Shown one piece after another: positions 8,646 to 17,003 of a DNA stretch of 64,000 nucleotides. Under the pieces are notes generated by a model. The model worked only from the letters and a program-made list of their open reading frames with translations, was not told where the DNA came from and searched no databases. The number at the start of each line of letters is the position of its first letter. Position 1 is the first letter of the stretch. The DNA is from Idiomarina abyssalis (lineage in GTDB: Bacteria > Pseudomonadota > Gammaproteobacteria > Enterobacterales > Alteromonadaceae), in the NCBI RefSeq assembly GCF_900116625.1, contig NZ_FPBE01000001.1:372001-436000 (forward strand), read 5' to 3'. The translations under genes were made by a program, and so were the position numbers.

Positions 8646-8828
8646 TATTGGTTTTCTCTTAAGCGTTACCGATTAATTTAGACATCATATTATAAATTTA
8701 GCGACTTAGCTCTTAGAGGTAGCCTATGTAGTTCAACTAATAGCAGTTTCGTAACCCTGGGTTGCAATGTTGTTATAAAGGAGTAACTTAACTGGTGAAT
8801 AATTAACCTAGCCAAGGAACGGTGCGTC
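8646..8828. promoter_or_regulatory. Divergent promoter region of the accessory island
   Basis: This 183-bp AT-rich gap separates the leftward nuclease pair from the rightward nuclease/SIR2 pair. On the minus strand TATAAT occurs at 8694-8689, without a good -35. A small inverted repeat AACCC-T-GGGTT (8753-8763) lies nearer the rightward gene. The SD of the rightward gene is AAGGAA at about 8814-8819. Shared regulation of both units from here is plausible but unproven. Confidence 0.4.
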
Positions 8829-10673
8829 ATGAAACTTTCCAATGTTCTATCTACCGTTAACCAGTTTGAGAAGTCTAAATTCATTAATTTTCTTGATCGC
8901 ATATGCACAGAAGCGAGCTCACACAATAAGCAAGTGGCAAAGCAGTTCAAGAATATTGATGGTCAAATTAAAAACGCTTCCAGTGGTGAAGTTACTCAAC
9001 TATTCAAACTTGCCCAGCCGTTATTCCAAAAAGAAGTTAAGTCTCAGCTAGCACTCAGCGGCGCACAAGCGGCTCTCTTGGTCAATATTCTGAGTCGTGA
9101 CGGCAATTGTGTGGCGCGTGTTTCCTGGATAGAGCAGCTGTACGAAAAGGAGTGGAAACAAATTGACGCTCAGGCTAAAAGCTTGAAAGCGCTTTTCGAT
9201 GAAGCTGAACAAACAGAGGTTTATGACGAACCGAAGCGCCTGGGCATTTACTACGCCTGTCTGCACGAAGCGCTGCATAATGACGAGCGATCGAACCGCG
9301 AAGGTAAAATTACCGATGAAGAACGCGGAATACTGAATGTTCTTGCGCATAAACTGGATGTAACGGCCGACAACCGTGTTGCCATTGAGCATTTAATCGA
9401 TCCCATTCCCAAAACAGGCGTTTCTGACTGTCTGAATCAGCTACGTGAAATAGGCATTGTTTTCGTATCTAAGAAGCATCAGACCGTTTATGTGCCCGAT
9501 GAAATAGTTGCGCTGTTGCACCGAATTCAATCTAAAGAGCTTGCAGACAAGCATCTTCTAAGAATTTTGCGGACATTCTCTGACGCCGAGCTCTCCAATA
9601 TCCTGAAAAGCCACGACAAACGTATTCGTGGTGTCAGTCGTGACGAAAAAATTGATACCGTTTTCAAAATGGGCTTATCAGTCAGCCAAATTCTGAGTGA
9701 CGACATGCACGGTGAACAGTCGGGCGTGACTGAGAAAAAAGAGCGTTTGAAAACACTTATTGATGACTTGCAGCTTGCGCTCGATAAGCTTGGCACAACG
9801 CTGGAAGAGCGGTGCAAGCTAATTATTGGCGCGTTGAACTCCTCGACAGAGCATGAATTTAATATTTTATCGGCAACAGGGTATAAGTCGCTGTTTTCAA
9901 CGCTCAGTCAGCATCTTCCGCAATTGCCGAAAATGTTAAAGGACGAGTTCGAACTTGAGCCTAATCACGACATAGACGTTGAGAAGCTTCGTGCTCTTGC
10001 GATAACGCCGTACGACATCCTGTTTATGCTGTCGAACGAGCAGGTAAAGAGCCTGAAGTCTGACATGGGCATAACGCGCAGAGGCGACCCGCGGCAGGTT
10101 ATTCTTGAAAGCTTTGCCGATGCTACAGATAAGCTGGTAGAGAATTACGAAGCCCTGGCAAAACGTGACTTAGCAGCACTGAAGCAGAAGAATATTGAGA
10201 TAGCCGAGGCTGACATAGGTATTAAGTTTGAAGAAGTCACCAAAGCCATATTCGAAGAGCTTGGCTTAACGGTTGACGAAGATTTACGACGCGACATCAA
10301 TACCGCCAAAGACAAAGCTGACATCCTGCTGTCGTTGAGTGAGGACGATATTATTATTGGTGAAGCAAAAACCTCTAAGAAGGGGGACTTTGCAAAGTAC
10401 TCCACGACCTCGCGACAAGTGAAAGCCTATGTCACCCGCTGCGAAGGTGCTGGTAAGCGAGTCGCACAAGTACTCATTGTCGCGCCAAGTTTTTCTAATG
10501 ACTTTGTTGAGTCTGCTGAAATGGATACCGAAGTGAACATTTCACTGTTGGAAGCCGCTGGCCTGAAGAAAATACTGGAGGCGTATAAGTCGCGCAGGAA
10601 CCCCAAATTTTCAGCCAAATTGTTTACCAAAGGCGGGCTTTTGAAAGCGGATTTGATTGCTAAGAATATATAA
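8829..10673 (+). CDS. 614-aa protein with C-terminal restriction-endonuclease-like domain
   Basis: A large helical protein ending in a PD-(D/E)XK nuclease domain (about residues 455-580): E468/E469, D498 in KADILL, E512-A-K514 in IGEAKTSK, and Q530 in the next helix. These are the catalytic positions of Mrr/type IV-like endonucleases. Residues 195-230 look like a winged helix. Two stretches, about 250-282 and 401-433, resemble each other (S-x-E start, LKS, then IRG or RRG, R, I, F) and look like SAP-type DNA-binding motifs; this repeat is my reading by eye. The gene starts an apparent operon with the SIR2 gene 51 bp downstream. A role in anti-phage defence is inference from domains and neighbours. 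Confidence 0.7.
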   Translation: MKLSNVLSTVNQFEKSKFINFLDRICTEASSHNKQVAKQFKNIDGQIKNASSGEVTQLFKLAQPLFQKEVKSQLALSGAQAALLVNILSRDGNCVARVSWIEQLYEKEWKQIDAQAKSLKALFDEAEQTEVYDEPKRLGIYYACLHEALHNDERSNREGKITDEERGILNVLAHKLDVTADNRVAIEHLIDPIPKTGVSDCLNQLREIGIVFVSKKHQTVYVPDEIVALLHRIQSKELADKHLLRILRTFSDAELSNILKSHDKRIRGVSRDEKIDTVFKMGLSVSQILSDDMHGEQSGVTEKKERLKTLIDDLQLALDKLGTTLEERCKLIIGALNSSTEHEFNILSATGYKSLFSTLSQHLPQLPKMLKDEFELEPNHDIDVEKLRALAITPYDILFMLSNEQVKSLKSDMGITRRGDPRQVILESFADATDKLVENYEALAKRDLAALKQKNIEIAEADIGIKFEEVTKAIFEELGLTVDEDLRRDINTAKDKADILLSLSEDDIIIGEAKTSKKGDFAKYSTTSRQVKAYVTRCEGAGKRVAQVLIVAPSFSNDFVESAEMDTEVNISLLEAAGLKKILEAYKSRRNPKFSAKLFTKGGLLKADLIAKNI

Positions 10674-10724
10674 GAGAACTTTAAAAATAGAAATATAAAA
10701 AGATGCAAGGGAGATACAAAAAGA

Positions 10725-11780
10725 ATGGATAAAGTTGTTTATATTTTAGGGGCTGGGTTTTCAGCGCCTTTAGGTATACCTGTAATGCGTGATTTTTTGT
10801 TTAAATCTAAAGATCTTTATTTTTCGGATAAAGACAAATACTCTCACTTTAGTCAGGTATTTGAAACTATAAATAAAATATCAGTTACAAAGAACTACTA
10901 CAGTAGTGATCTTTTTAATATTGAAGAGATATTATCTATCATAGAAATGAATGTTTTTTTAGATGGTAATAAGTTAAATGCTGACTTTATAGATTACATT
11001 AAAGACGTTATCGAGTATTACACACCTGCAATCGGTGATATAGAAGAGTTTCCTGGTAATTGGTATGATTTTATATTCGGAAGAAATCAAGCTGTTGCTC
11101 TATATGGTTACTTCGTCGCTAACTTAATGAATTTGAATTTTGAAAAATCTGAGAATGATAATAGTAATTCGGATAAAAAATATAAGTATTGTGCGGTAAA
11201 AGATCCTAACTCTAGTACAAAATACTCTGTACTAAGCCTCAATTACGATATGGTACTAGAGAGCATTGCAGATGCTATAGATAGTAGGTTTACATCGGAA
11301 AATAAAATTGCGTTTGAGAAAAAATCTTATGATCCTGACTGGAACTTAGCTCACTTAGCTAAACTTCACGGTTGCGTCAGTGAAAATGAGATTGTTCCGC
11401 CAACATGGGCTAAAGGCACTCATCCAAGCATCGTTCCTACCTGGAGAAATGCTTTCAAGGTATTAAGGGAAGCAAACCATATTCGTTTTATCGGTTACTC
11501 TTTGCCTGAGGCTGATTCGTATATTAAATACTTGTTAAAAGCAGCTGTGGTTGATGCTCCTCACCTAAAATCTATAGACGTAATTTGTTTAGACGGAGAT
11601 GGCTCTACCAAAGAAAGGTACGATCAGTTTTTTGAGTTTAGCAACTATAAATTCAAAAGTGGATCAGTGACTGAATATTTTAAAACCATTAAAGACTTAG
11701 TGAAGTCTAGAAGGTTGAGCCATAAAGATCATCTTAGGGTCTCTTTCCTAGAGGAGGCCCACTTTAATTTTATGAATTAA
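10725..11780 (+). CDS. SIR2-like domain protein (putative NADase defence effector)
   Basis: 351 residues. The SIR2 Rossmann fold is shown by GAGFS (9-13) for NAD binding, N173-Y174-D175 in LSLNYD, catalytic H215 in KLHG and GYS (257-259). These are the landmarks of the SIR2_2/DUF4917-like proteins found in bacterial defence systems, where they deplete NAD+ during infection. There is no zinc-finger of true sirtuin deacetylases. The DNA is clearly more AT-rich than the core genes on either side, which points to horizontal acquisition. SD AGGGAG precedes the ATG. It probably forms a two-gene unit with the upstream nuclease, which may sense or cut nucleic acid while this protein acts as effector. 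Confidence 0.8.
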   Translation: MDKVVYILGAGFSAPLGIPVMRDFLFKSKDLYFSDKDKYSHFSQVFETINKISVTKNYYSSDLFNIEEILSIIEMNVFLDGNKLNADFIDYIKDVIEYYTPAIGDIEEFPGNWYDFIFGRNQAVALYGYFVANLMNLNFEKSENDNSNSDKKYKYCAVKDPNSSTKYSVLSLNYDMVLESIADAIDSRFTSENKIAFEKKSYDPDWNLAHLAKLHGCVSENEIVPPTWAKGTHPSIVPTWRNAFKVLREANHIRFIGYSLPEADSYIKYLLKAAVVDAPHLKSIDVICLDGDGSTKERYDQFFEFSNYKFKSGSVTEYFKTIKDLVKSRRLSHKDHLRVSFLEEAHFNFMN

Positions 11781-11845
11781 CTTTTGTCGACTTATTTTGA
11801 TTATAAAGTTTTACCATATTCTTTTTTTTCGCTCGCAACCTTCAG

Positions 11846-11875
11846 TTGTACCACCAACACTTTCAAGTCTACAAT
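11846..11875 (+). promoter_or_regulatory. Candidate sigma-70 promoter of the acyl-CoA dehydrogenase operon
   Basis: TTGTAC (11846-11851) and TACAAT (11870-11875) are separated by 18 bp and lie 30 bp before the ATG at 11906. The fit is moderate. A run of eight T about 20 bp upstream may mark the end of the SIR2 transcript. Confidence 0.4.
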
Positions 11876-11905
11876 GCTGTTAACTATTCGTTCGGAGCGG
11901 GCATT

Positions 11906-13141
11906 ATGGACTTTTCCTACAGTGCGAAAACAAAGGACTACTTAGCGCGGCTAGATGCGTTTATGCGCGAGCATATTGAGCCGTATGAAAACCAGTATCA
12001 AAAAGAAAATTATCGGCTGAACAGCACGCCGAATTGGCGCGAGTGGCAGGTGCCGCCGCGAGTGGCTGAGCTTAAGCAGTTAGCGAAAGAGCAGGGGCTT
12101 TGGAACTTGTTTTTGCCCGACGACGAACTGGGTGCTGGCTTAACGACGCTGGAATACGCACCGTTAGCCGAGCGCATGGGGCGAAGCCTGTTAGCGCCGG
12201 AAGTCTTCAACTGCAATGCTCCCGACACGGGCAATATGGAAGTGCTGTATCATTTTGGTGATGACCCACAGCAAGAGCAGTGGTTAACACCGCTTCTAAA
12301 TGGCGAAATTCGCTCGGTGTTTTGTATGACAGAGCCCGATGTCGCGTCCTCCGACGCCACCAATATGCAAACCACCATTGTTGCCGACGGTTCAGACTGG
12401 GTGATTAACGGCCGTAAGTGGTGGAGTACCGGTTTAGGCCACCCGGACGCTGAAATTGCCATTGTTATGGGGCTGACCGACGAAGACGCTGAAAAGCACC
12501 ATCGTCACTCTATGGTGCTGGTACCGTTAAACACTCCGGGCGTTAACATAGAGCGTATGCTGCCGGCGTTAGGCGAGTACGACGCGCCTTATGGTCATGG
12601 CGAGGTGGTGTTCGACAACGTGCGCGTTCCGAAAGAGAACATTATTGTCGGCCCCGGAGCTGGCTTTAAAATTGCCCAGGGGCGTTTAGGGCCGGGGCGT
12701 ATTCACCATTGTATGCGGGCTATTGGCGCGGCAGAGCGGGCGCTGGAGCTTTTCATTGAGCGTGGCGTATCGCGCATTGCCTTTGGTGAACCCTTAATGA
12801 AACTTGGCGGTAACACCGAGCGTTTAGCTGATTTACGTGTGGCGATTGATCAAGCGCGCTTGCTGACTCTGCACGCGGCCTGGCAAATTGACAACGTTGG
12901 TGCCATGAAGGCCATTAAAGAAATCTCGGCTATTAAGTTGGTGGCACCGAATGTGCTGCAAAAAGTGGTGGATGAAACCATGCAGCTGTTTGGTGGCGCT
13001 TCTATGTGTCACGACACACCGTTACCGGGGCTACTGACGGTAGCCCGTTCATTACGTATTGCCGATGGACCCGATGCGGTTCACCGTGCGACTATTGCAA
13101 AAAACGAATTAAAACAATGGAAAGGGCGCACCAATGACTGA
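11906..13141 (+). CDS. Acyl-CoA dehydrogenase, ACAD10/11-like
   Basis: About 411 residues, a FAD-dependent acyl-CoA dehydrogenase. Visible family signatures are FCMTEPDVASSDATN for FAD/acyl-CoA binding, WVINGRKWWSTG, and LFGGASMCHDTPL at the C-terminus. An upstream in-frame codon at 11846 is less likely than the ATG at 11906, which has SD GGAGCGGG. The next gene, an APH-type kinase, overlaps by 8 bp. In vertebrate ACAD10/11 and in bacterial LvaA/LvaC, kinase and dehydrogenase act in sequence on 4-hydroxyacyl-CoAs through a phosphorylated intermediate, so the same chemistry is likely here. Confidence 0.9.
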   Translation: MDFSYSAKTKDYLARLDAFMREHIEPYENQYQKENYRLNSTPNWREWQVPPRVAELKQLAKEQGLWNLFLPDDELGAGLTTLEYAPLAERMGRSLLAPEVFNCNAPDTGNMEVLYHFGDDPQQEQWLTPLLNGEIRSVFCMTEPDVASSDATNMQTTIVADGSDWVINGRKWWSTGLGHPDAEIAIVMGLTDEDAEKHHRHSMVLVPLNTPGVNIERMLPALGEYDAPYGHGEVVFDNVRVPKENIIVGPGAGFKIAQGRLGPGRIHHCMRAIGAAERALELFIERGVSRIAFGEPLMKLGGNTERLADLRVAIDQARLLTLHAAWQIDNVGAMKAIKEISAIKLVAPNVLQKVVDETMQLFGGASMCHDTPLPGLLTVARSLRIADGPDAVHRATIAKNELKQWKGRTND

Positions 13142-14219
13142 TCCTTCATCCGCCGTAGTTGACCAGGCGAGTGACGTACGCGAAGAAGAAACCTTACCAA
13201 TTGAGGCATTAGATAACTGGTTGGCAGAGCATATTGGTGATGAGCTGCCTGAAGACCGGGGTACGCTACGCATTACTCAGTATACCGGTGGTGTGTCTAA
13301 CTGGACTTACCGATTAGATTACAACGGTCTGGCTTTGGTTTTGCGCCGCCCGCCAGATGGCACAAAGGCCAAGTCAGCCCACGACATGGGTCGTGAGTTC
13401 CGCCTGCAAAAACGACTGAGACCAGAGTTTCCACACGTACCCAGAATGTTGGCGTATTGCCGTGACGAGTCGGTTATTGGTGCTGAGTTTTATGTTATGG
13501 AGCACATTACCGGTATTATCCCGCGTCGGAAGTTTCCAAAAGGGCTGGACTTAAGTTCTGAACAGGCTCGGCAGCTATGTACGAATGCACTGGATAAACT
13601 GATAAAGCTGCACCAGGTAGATTTAGACAGCACTGGCCTACGCAAAATTGCAAAAGGTAAAGGCTATACTGACAGGCAGGTGAATGGTTGGTGTGGCCGT
13701 TACGAAAAAGCAAAAACCTGGAATGTGTTCGGTGCGGGTTCGGTCATGCGCTGGTTGCAGGAAAATAAGCCTGAAAATGAAACCATTTGTCTTGTTCATA
13801 ATGACTTTAGGCTGGACAACCTGATACTCAACCCGGAAGACCCAACTGACATTATCGGTATTCTGGACTGGGAGCTGGCGACCTTAGGTAACCCGTTAAT
13901 GGACTTAGGTAACTCGCTGGCGTACTGGATAGAAGCGGGCGATGATAAAGTGGCGCGCGCAACTAAACGCCAACCGAGTGATTATCCGGGCATGCTAACG
14001 CGCAAAGAAATTATCGATTACTATTGCGAACGAACGGGCACCAAGGTTGAAGACTTTGCGTTTTATGAGGTGTTTGGTCTGTTCCGTTTGGCGGTTATTG
14101 CGCAGCAAATTTACTATCGGTACCACCATAAGCAAACCAATAACAAAGCCTTTAAGAACTTTTGGTTCCTGGTGAATTATTTGCTGTGGCGCTGCCGTCG
14201 CCGTATCGCTAAAGCTTAA
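13134..14219 (+). CDS. APH-family kinase, ACAD10/11 N-domain-like
   Basis: 361 residues of the aminoglycoside-phosphotransferase/choline-kinase fold. The catalytic loop is LVHNDFRLDNLI (HxDxxxxN) and the metal-binding motif ILDWELATLGNPLMDLG follows. The early TGGVSNWTYRL is the nucleotide-binding loop. Context with the overlapping acyl-CoA dehydrogenase points to phosphorylation of a hydroxyacyl-CoA, as in the kinase domain of ACAD10/11 and LvaA, rather than antibiotic resistance. A separate small LvaB-type partner is not found next to it. Confidence 0.88.
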   Translation: MTDPSSAVVDQASDVREEETLPIEALDNWLAEHIGDELPEDRGTLRITQYTGGVSNWTYRLDYNGLALVLRRPPDGTKAKSAHDMGREFRLQKRLRPEFPHVPRMLAYCRDESVIGAEFYVMEHITGIIPRRKFPKGLDLSSEQARQLCTNALDKLIKLHQVDLDSTGLRKIAKGKGYTDRQVNGWCGRYEKAKTWNVFGAGSVMRWLQENKPENETICLVHNDFRLDNLILNPEDPTDIIGILDWELATLGNPLMDLGNSLAYWIEAGDDKVARATKRQPSDYPGMLTRKEIIDYYCERTGTKVEDFAFYEVFGLFRLAVIAQQIYYRYHHKQTNNKAFKNFWFLVNYLLWRCRRRIAKA

Positions 14220-14248
14220 CTAATTATAATAAAAAAGAGAGCTCAACA

Positions 14249-15019
14249 ATGCCGCAAGAACGGAAGACCATTTTAATTACGGGTGCCAGCTCCGGCTTAG
14301 GGCAGGGCATGGCGCGCGAATTTGCTGCAGAAGGCAAAAACTTATGTCTGTGCGCCCGCCGTTTAGATCGCTTAGAAGCGCTAAAAACCGAGCTGGAAGA
14401 CAAGCACTCAGGCATAACTGTCAGCATTAAAACGCTGGACGTAAATGCTCACGAAGACGTATTCCGTGTGTTTCAGGAATTTAAACAAGAGCAGGGGCAC
14501 ATTGACCGCTTTATTATTAATGCGGGCATGGGCAAAGGCGCGGCGTTAGGTACGGGTTACTTTGAGGCTAACAAAGCCACGGCAGAAACCAACTTTGTAG
14601 CGGCGCTGGCGCAATGTGAAGCGGCTATGGAAATTCTGCGCGAGCAAAAGGGTGGGCATTTAGTGACTATTTCGTCCATGAGTGCTTTCCGTGGTATGCC
14701 ACGGGCCATGACGGTGTATGCGGCAACCAAGGCTGGTTTGGCGTCGTTAACCGAGGGTATTCGTGCGGACTTAATGAAAACCTACGGCAGCAACAGCCCA
14801 ATTAAAGTGTCGACCATTTATCCGGGCTACATTCGCTCTGAAATTAATGAAAAAGTGAAAAATACGCCTTTTATGGTGGATACCGAGACAGGTTGCCGAC
14901 TGCTGGCGCAGGCCATTAATAAAGAGCCAGTAAAAGCCTATGTCCCTTACTGGCCCTGGGCATTAATGGCGTTCTTAATGAAACGTCTGCCGCTTAAATG
15001 GGTGTTAAAGCTGGCTTAA
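14249..15019 (+). CDS. Short-chain dehydrogenase/reductase
   Basis: 256 residues. A classical SDR: cofactor motif TGASSGLG (11-18), NAG near residue 91, catalytic Ser142/143, Tyr157 and Lys161 (YAATK). An Arg pair after the second strand (CARRLDR) favours NADP(H). The C-terminus is hydrophobic and basic (LMAFLMKRLPLKWVLKLA) and may touch the membrane. It follows the kinase gene by 29 bp with SD GAGAG, so it is probably the third gene of the acyl-CoA operon, oxidising or reducing a hydroxy- or ketoacyl intermediate. Confidence 0.88.
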   Translation: MPQERKTILITGASSGLGQGMAREFAAEGKNLCLCARRLDRLEALKTELEDKHSGITVSIKTLDVNAHEDVFRVFQEFKQEQGHIDRFIINAGMGKGAALGTGYFEANKATAETNFVAALAQCEAAMEILREQKGGHLVTISSMSAFRGMPRAMTVYAATKAGLASLTEGIRADLMKTYGSNSPIKVSTIYPGYIRSEINEKVKNTPFMVDTETGCRLLAQAINKEPVKAYVPYWPWALMAFLMKRLPLKWVLKLA

Positions 15020-15035
15020 TCCGAGCCAGCGTTTT
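15010..15035 (+). terminator. Rho-independent terminator of the ACAD-kinase-SDR operon
   Basis: The stem GCTGGCT (15010-15016) pairs with AGCCAGC (15024-15030) across a 7-nt loop that contains the SDR stop codon, followed by GTTTT. It lies between convergent genes. Confidence 0.55.
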
Positions 15036-15489
15036 ACTCAGAGCCAGGGCACACGGCGTCGCCACGGGTAGAAACCTGAACCGACAGAGATTGGCTGACG
15101 CCTTGTGCATCGTTAAACAGAAATACCGGTTCGACTAAAAACATGTCACCGCGTTTCCCGTCGTGGTTTATCTCAAGTTTCTGATCAGCCAATTCCAGTT
15201 TAATGCAGCCTTCGTGTTCGGTGGTCATAATGCGTTGCCATTTATCCGGCTGCGGCTCATGTAACCAAATTTCATAGCCTTTCCATTGCGTATTTTTACC
15301 ACGCTCACACCAGTAGCTATGAGCTTCTAAAGAACCGTCGTCGGTTGTTACTATTTGCTGTATTTCACAGTCTTCCTCGTGGGGGAGGTCAGGTTGCATG
15401 GTGGTCTTCTGATAAATAACAGCGCTACCAAGAATGACGATAACAGTAATAATAATAGCGCTCACGCCGAGCAGAATTTGCTTTAACAT
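15034..15489 (-). CDS. Single-pass membrane protein, unknown
   Basis: About 151 residues from the ATG at 15489; longer upstream readings lack a plausible start. Residues 1-27 are a hydrophobic signal-anchor (LLGVSAIIITVIVILGSAVIY). The remaining 120 residues look like a small beta-rich periplasmic domain with four cysteines (DCEI, YWCERG, GCIKLE, AVCPGSE), which may form two disulfides. No family recognised. Divergent from the small membrane gene at 15566. Confidence 0.65.
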   Translation of the reverse strand: MLKQILLGVSAIIITVIVILGSAVIYQKTTMQPDLPHEEDCEIQQIVTTDDGSLEAHSYWCERGKNTQWKGYEIWLHEPQPDKWQRIMTTEHEGCIKLELADQKLEINHDGKRGDMFLVEPVFLFNDAQGVSQSLSVQVSTRGDAVCPGSE

Positions 15490-15565
15490 ATGGCTCCAGA
15501 ACCTGATACAGTATAAGTTCTTAGTATAAAGACAATAAATATAAGAACAATGACTTGGGGGAAGT

Positions 15566-15826
15566 ATGTGGCAACGTGTTTTGGCATTACTGATTCTTAT
15601 TGCAGGCCTGCTAATGGCTGTTTTGGGTGTGGTGAGTGACAACGATACTAATGTCAGGCTGTCGGGTGCGGTCCTGATGCTGATAGGTATTATCTGGCTT
15701 TATAAGCAGCCGACTTTAAAATCGCTGAACCGCACCGATAAGCCAACGTTAAAATGGTATCAGTCTCCAATTCTTTGGGTTCCGGTTATCGCAATTATCC
15801 TTTTTATTATCAGTCTGTTTATGTAG
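15566..15826 (+). CDS. Small two- to three-helix membrane protein
   Basis: 86 residues, hydrophobic at residues 4-24, 31-45 and 66-85 with a basic loop between. The SD GGGGGAAG lies close before the ATG. No family recognised. It precedes another membrane gene and pxpABC on the same strand with short gaps, so it may share their transcript. Confidence 0.6.
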   Translation: MWQRVLALLILIAGLLMAVLGVVSDNDTNVRLSGAVLMLIGIIWLYKQPTLKSLNRTDKPTLKWYQSPILWVPVIAIILFIISLFM

Positions 15827-15837
15827 GAATCTAAGTA

Positions 15838-16242
15838 ATGAACATAGCAAAACGAATTGTTATTTTAGCAGGCGCAGTCGGCTTATTTTTCTATACTGCA
15901 GAGCAGGAAGAACTGATTACATTGATTGCGAACTTTGATCTGAGTTGGTACAAGTTAGGAGTTCCTATTGCCTGGGGGCTTGTCCTTGGTGGGCTGGGAG
16001 CCTTACTTCGATTGCGCTCGCTTATCTCATGGATGGGGCCGGTAACCTTGGTTGCCAGTGCCATAACGACTATGGGACTCATTGGTGCAATTGCGGTATT
16101 TGCTAAACACCAGTTGATAGTACTAAGTTTACCGCCATTACAGCTAGCTTCTGTTGGTATTGGTTTGTACTTGTTTGGTGTGGGGTTAACTAAGCTAATG
16201 GGTGATATTGAAGCCAGAAAGTCTGAAAAAGGTAAGGAATGA
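15838..16242 (+). CDS. Four-helix membrane protein, unknown
   Basis: 134 residues with about four transmembrane segments and a short charged C-terminus (DIEARKSEKGKE). It lies 11 bp after the previous small membrane gene and overlaps pxpA by 4 bp (ATGA), which suggests translational coupling with 5-oxoproline metabolism. It is too small for a conventional transporter; no named family recognised. Confidence 0.65.
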   Translation: MNIAKRIVILAGAVGLFFYTAEQEELITLIANFDLSWYKLGVPIAWGLVLGGLGALLRLRSLISWMGPVTLVASAITTMGLIGAIAVFAKHQLIVLSLPPLQLASVGIGLYLFGVGLTKLMGDIEARKSEKGKE

Positions 16243-17003
16243 GCCGTCAAATTACACTAAACAGTGATATTGGAGAAAGTTTTGGTGCCTGGACAATGGG
16301 GGCAGATGATTTGATCATGCCCCACATTGACTGCGCCAATGTTGCTTGTGGTTTTCATGCGTCAGACCCCCTGACCATGCTAAAAACGGTTAAGCTGGCA
16401 AAACAGCATAATGTGACCATAGGAGCGCACCCGGCGTATCCTGATCTTGTTGGTTTCGGGCGACGCCACATGAAGTTAAAACCCGACGAAGTGACGGCAT
16501 TAATTCAATACCAGGTCGGCGCTCTGCAGGGCATTTGCGCCGGACAGAAAACTGAAGTGAGTTACGTGAAGCCGCACGGAGCACTTTATAATGACATGCT
16601 GAGCGACGGGCAGCAGTTTGATGCGGTCTGCGAAGCTATCGCTGCATTGCAGGACGACCGCCATGAACCTTTGCCGTTAATGGTTATGGCAACCCCTGAA
16701 AATGATGCCTGGCGCCACCGTGCACAAAAATTTAATGTCGAATTATGGTTTGAAGGCTTTGCTGACCGGGCTTATGACGACAACGGGCAACTGCGCTCAC
16801 GAAGCAATTCTGATGCCGTGCATGGTGATACGGAAACCATGTATGCTCAAGCTGAAGCTTTTGCTAACGGTCGTGCTATTGAGAGTGTATCTGGTAAGTC
16901 GTTGCAAATTGAAATCGATTCTCTTTGTGTTCACGGGGATAATCCAAAGGCGATAGAAACAGTGGAGAAACTGCGGGATATCGTCCGAAAAGCTTATGAC
17001 TAA
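16239..17003 (+). CDS. pxpA: 5-oxoprolinase subunit A (LamB/YcsF family)
   Basis: 254 residues. The start LNSDIGESFGAW, then CGFHASDP, GAHPAYPDLVGFGRR and YVKPHGALYND are the signature blocks of the LamB/YcsF family. With PxpB and PxpC it forms the ATP-dependent 5-oxoprolinase that opens pyroglutamate to glutamate, removing a damage product of glutamine and glutamate. The following pxpB overlaps by 8 bp and pxpC overlaps pxpB by 4 bp, so the operon is tight. Confidence 0.95.
   Translation: MSRQITLNSDIGESFGAWTMGADDLIMPHIDCANVACGFHASDPLTMLKTVKLAKQHNVTIGAHPAYPDLVGFGRRHMKLKPDEVTALIQYQVGALQGICAGQKTEVSYVKPHGALYNDMLSDGQQFDAVCEAIAALQDDRHEPLPLMVMATPENDAWRHRAQKFNVELWFEGFADRAYDDNGQLRSRSNSDAVHGDTETMYAQAEAFANGRAIESVSGKSLQIEIDSLCVHGDNPKAIETVEKLRDIVRKAYD

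Noticed and set aside
7346-11780. Prophage or integrative element
   Set aside because: No integrase, transposase, phage structural gene, tRNA target or flanking direct repeat was seen.
13134-14219. Antibiotic-modifying aminoglycoside phosphotransferase
   Set aside because: It overlaps an acyl-CoA dehydrogenase gene and resembles the kinase domain of ACAD10/11, so a metabolic role fits better.
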